NCBI GenBank assembly: GCA_017387515.1
Contig: JAFOFC010000066.1
Span: 1-54,976, forward strand
DNA: 54,976 nt
Source of the DNA: Paludibacteraceae bacterium
GTDB taxonomy: Bacteria; Bacteroidota; Bacteroidia; Bacteroidales; Paludibacteraceae
Reading direction: 5' to 3'
Part shown: piece after piece, positions 52,796 to 54,976 of the stretch
Position numbering within the stretch: position 1 is the stretch's first letter
How the letters are laid out: each line of letters opens with the position of its first letter
Position numbers and translations under genes: made by a program
The notes under the pieces: generated by a model
The model's input: only the letters and a program-made list of their open reading frames with translations
Told to the model about the DNA's origin: nothing
The model's database searches: none

Positions 52796-54658
52796 ATGAA
52801 ATTAGTTTGTCGTCAATGTGGTGCCCAATATGAAAAGGGTAAGTTTTGTCTTGAATGTGGAAGTCCATTAGAAGAGATGCAAGTCCAAAAAGTATTATAT
52901 TGTACCAATTGTCAAATGGTAGTAGAGTCTGGTAAATTTTGTCCAGAATGTGGCACTAAACTAGAAGAACGCGAAGTGGAATCGCCAATTAATACCAATT
53001 CTAATCCACTAGAAACTGGTATGGAGATAGAAACTGTATCAACAAACATCACAAGTGGCGATGAAGAAATTGAGACTATTCTATCAAAATATAGAGATGA
53101 ATATGGCGATATGCGCACCTTAAACAAAGAAGAGTATGCTGTCGCTTTAGAAGAAATTAAACATTGTGTGGATAAAGAAAATATAGAGGCGATGTGTTTT
53201 TTAGCCAATCTCTATATGGATGGTGATGGTGTTCCAAAAAATGAAACTGTAGCATACAACTTATTGAGAGAAGCAGAAAATAAAGGTTCTGAATATGCGA
53301 AAGCAATGTTAGCAATCTTTTATATGAAAGGAATGATAGTTGAACAAGATATTGATGAGGCAATTAACCGTTTGGTAAATGGATATAATAAGTTAAATAA
53401 TCCGTCTATAGCAGGTGTGCTGGCGAGGTTGTATTATGAATTGAATGATTTTAAAAAGGCATTGAAGTATGCGACTGAAGCAGTAGAAAAAAATGAAATG
53501 AGAGGTCTGGTTGTTTTAGGCTCGATGTATCTTAATGGTTATGAATTTGATAAGAATGAGGAAAAAGCATTTGATTTTTATATGGAAGCAGCCGCAATGG
53601 GAGAAGAAACAGCATTAAATCAAATTGGTTGGATGTATATGAATGGCATAGGAGTAGAGAAAAATACTTCGCAAGCATACTTTTGGTTTAATGAGTCTGC
53701 TCAGAAAGGTTCTGATGTTGGTATGTATAATTTAGCTTGTTGCTATAGAGATGGATATGGTGTTGAACAAGATATTGAAAAATCCACAGAATGGTTTAAA
53801 AAAGCATTTGAAGCAGGATATGTAGAAGAACTGGCTGAAAATACTGAGGAGAATTTATTAGACAATGCTAATTGTTTTTTTGAATCTAACGACTATAAGT
53901 CAGCATTAATTATTTATAAAGATTTAGCTGAGAATGGGAATGTCAGTGCTATGGTACATTATGGGATTTGTTTGATAAACGGACTTGGTACAAAGCAGAA
54001 TATGAAAGAGGGGATAGATTGGTTATCAAAAGGAGCAGATCAAGGTTCTGCTTTAGCATGCGTAAAATTAGCAGAAATTTATTTAGGTTTTGAATACAAT
54101 AAAAAGCAATTAAAACCTGATAGCAAAATGTCGAGAAAATATATTGAATTGGCTCAGAAATATGGCATTGATACTTCTGAAATCTCTGATTTAATTAAAA
54201 TGACCACACCATCTGCAAAGATTACTGGTTTGAAGTATATGTCTAATAGCATACAAGATAATACTTTGGGTGTAGAATTTTCTTTTGAACTAATAGTAGA
54301 TGGAATGTTAGGAGAAGATGTAAATGTATCAGTTTTAAATATAAATGAATTTACGGAGAAAAGTGTATCAAAAAAACCGTGTAAATGTTTATATGAGCCG
54401 ATAGAATGTGTTTATACTACTATTTTAAAACCAGAATACACATCTGTTCTATGGAAACCATATACGTTCTTTGTTCCTTATGATATGCTATGTGAATTTA
54501 ACAACCTTAATAATACTTTAGTTTTAATAATATGGAATCTGTCAGAGAAGAAACCTGTTCAATTAATAAAAGAGGAATTTCAATACGAACTTACACATAC
54601 TAAACATTTATTTAGAGCAGATGAATGGGGTTTCAAGTTATTAAGAAAATCTAAATAG
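52796..54658 (+). CDS. Double zinc-ribbon Sel1-repeat protein
   Basis: A 620-residue soluble protein. Two zinc ribbons lie at residues 5-21 (CRQCG ... CLECG) and 36-53 (CTNCQ ... CPECG). Residues about 120-470 hold at least eight Sel1-like repeats (for example ALNQIGWMYMNGIGVEKNTSQAYFWFNESAQKGS). Residues about 475-620 form a beta-rich C-terminal domain of unknown type (VEFSFELIVDGMLGEDVNVSVLN). The Sel1 array should bind peptide partners. Follows its predecessor by 6 nt and ends the run. No clear terminator except a hairpin at 54701. Confidence 0.7.
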   Translation: MKLVCRQCGAQYEKGKFCLECGSPLEEMQVQKVLYCTNCQMVVESGKFCPECGTKLEEREVESPINTNSNPLETGMEIETVSTNITSGDEEIETILSKYRDEYGDMRTLNKEEYAVALEEIKHCVDKENIEAMCFLANLYMDGDGVPKNETVAYNLLREAENKGSEYAKAMLAIFYMKGMIVEQDIDEAINRLVNGYNKLNNPSIAGVLARLYYELNDFKKALKYATEAVEKNEMRGLVVLGSMYLNGYEFDKNEEKAFDFYMEAAAMGEETALNQIGWMYMNGIGVEKNTSQAYFWFNESAQKGSDVGMYNLACCYRDGYGVEQDIEKSTEWFKKAFEAGYVEELAENTEENLLDNANCFFESNDYKSALIIYKDLAENGNVSAMVHYGICLINGLGTKQNMKEGIDWLSKGADQGSALACVKLAEIYLGFEYNKKQLKPDSKMSRKYIELAQKYGIDTSEISDLIKMTTPSAKITGLKYMSNSIQDNTLGVEFSFELIVDGMLGEDVNVSVLNINEFTEKSVSKKPCKCLYEPIECVYTTILKPEYTSVLWKPYTFFVPYDMLCEFNNLNNTLVLIIWNLSEKKPVQLIKEEFQYELTHTKHLFRADEWGFKLLRKSK

Positions 54659-54700
54659 TTGAAAGTAACCGTCTCCGCGGTCCGTATTTACAGATAAAAT

Positions 54701-54732
54701 AATAGCAGGATTTGTTTGTTTACCCTGCTATT
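54701..54732. terminator. Hairpin between the island and the IS66 remnant
   Basis: AATAGCAGG (54701-54709) pairs with CCTGCTATT (54724-54732), overlapping the remnant's stop codon. Read on either strand the following sequence is only moderately T-rich, so it is a weak candidate. Confidence 0.5.
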
Positions 54733-54921
54733 GCTTTATCCATCTATTTGGAAGGATGTTTCTATAAGCCTCTATTGAAGGATTTCTGTTTAGTATTTCT
54801 GTTCTGTTGAGTATGTCGGTGAGATATTCAAAGAAATTGATCTTATGTAACCTACATGAGCAAGCTAGCGAGTAGAAGATGCAACCACGCTTAGTTCCTT
54901 CATTAATGTAACAGTGATCTC
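54728..54921 (-). pseudogene. 3' remnant of an IS66-type transposase
   Basis: About 64 codons on the minus strand, ending at a stop codon (54728-54730), read CHYINEGTKRGCIFYSLACS then CRLHKINFFEYLTDILNR and YRNILPNRWIKQ. This matches the C-terminal tail of IS66 TnpC proteins (YSLIxSCKxxxxNPFEYLxDVL ... LLPxxW). A stop codon follows on the 5' side near 54925, and the rest to the window edge (to 54976) is not in frame, so it is a decayed fragment. It marks the island's right border as a mobile site. Confidence 0.6.
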
Positions 54922-54976
54922 ACTTTTTCATAAAAAAACAATTATAAGTGGGCGGAATTTGATAAAAAACTTCAAA

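Overview
The window looks like one contig from an uncultured member of the Bacteroidales (phylum Bacteroidota). The signs are promoters of the TTTG-N19-TAnnTTTG type, almost no Shine-Dalgarno sequences, a 286-residue primary sigma factor of the Bacteroidota kind, a fused SecDF, many SPII lipoproteins, and DUF6242, DUF3098 and DUF2147 proteins. An alpha-amylase family enzyme with a C-terminal type IX secretion (T9SS) sorting domain points to a T9SS-bearing lineage, not to Bacteroides itself. No ribosomal RNA is present, so the genus cannot be named.

Layout. 1-7 kb: truncated pckA, aroA-rpiB, then coaD, a DUF6242 lipoprotein, a TPR lipoprotein and a radical SAM/SPASM protein. 7-11 kb: a secreted GH13 enzyme and a formylglycine-generating-enzyme-like lipoprotein. 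11-20 kb: secDF, then a block on the minus strand running YfhO-type membrane protein, ftsX, DUF3098, uppP, truB, queA (cell envelope and tRNA modification). 20-30 kb: tRNA-Pro(GGG), corA, ddh, nfnB-nfnA and gdhA (nitrogen and NADPH balance), then valS followed by tRNA-Val(TAC). 30-34.3 kb: a Nudix hydrolase and ZIP transporter, then a first structured RNA, a small HTH protein and an AT-rich cluster of small exported proteins with an OmpA-domain lipoprotein. 34.4-45.5 kb: dsbD, fba, rpoD, rnpB, a HigBA-like toxin-antitoxin pair, an aminotransferase, DUF2147, hisB-hisC and a HAD phosphatase.

45.6-54.98 kb is an accessory island. It opens with a second structured RNA of about 290 nt. Its last ~90 nt resemble those of the first RNA (31.4-31.6 kb): both end in a GGGTCCRCG-T8 segment that can pair with an upstream GYGGGCTT, and the variable pair changes C-G to U-A between copies. 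Five co-directional AT-rich genes follow: a zinc-ribbon SPFH/band-7 coiled-coil protein, a zinc-ribbon caspase-fold (gingipain/C25-like) cysteine protease without a signal peptide, a small DUF2441-like (possible ADP-ribosyltransferase fold) protein, and two zinc-ribbon Sel1/TPR proteins. A decayed IS66-type transposase end closes the window. The shared zinc-ribbon N-termini suggest one cytoplasmic, membrane-scaffolded apparatus with a protease effector. This is the best candidate here for an undescribed system; its role in immunity or stress is inference.

Dispersed repeats also mark the window. A short palindromic unit (CGGTCA ... TGACCG) lies inside the dsbD reading frame, inside a terminator-like hairpin loop after rnpB, and in several intergenic spacers. 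A longer composite repeat occurs near 21.6-22.05 kb and, inverted, near 26.99-27.13 kb.
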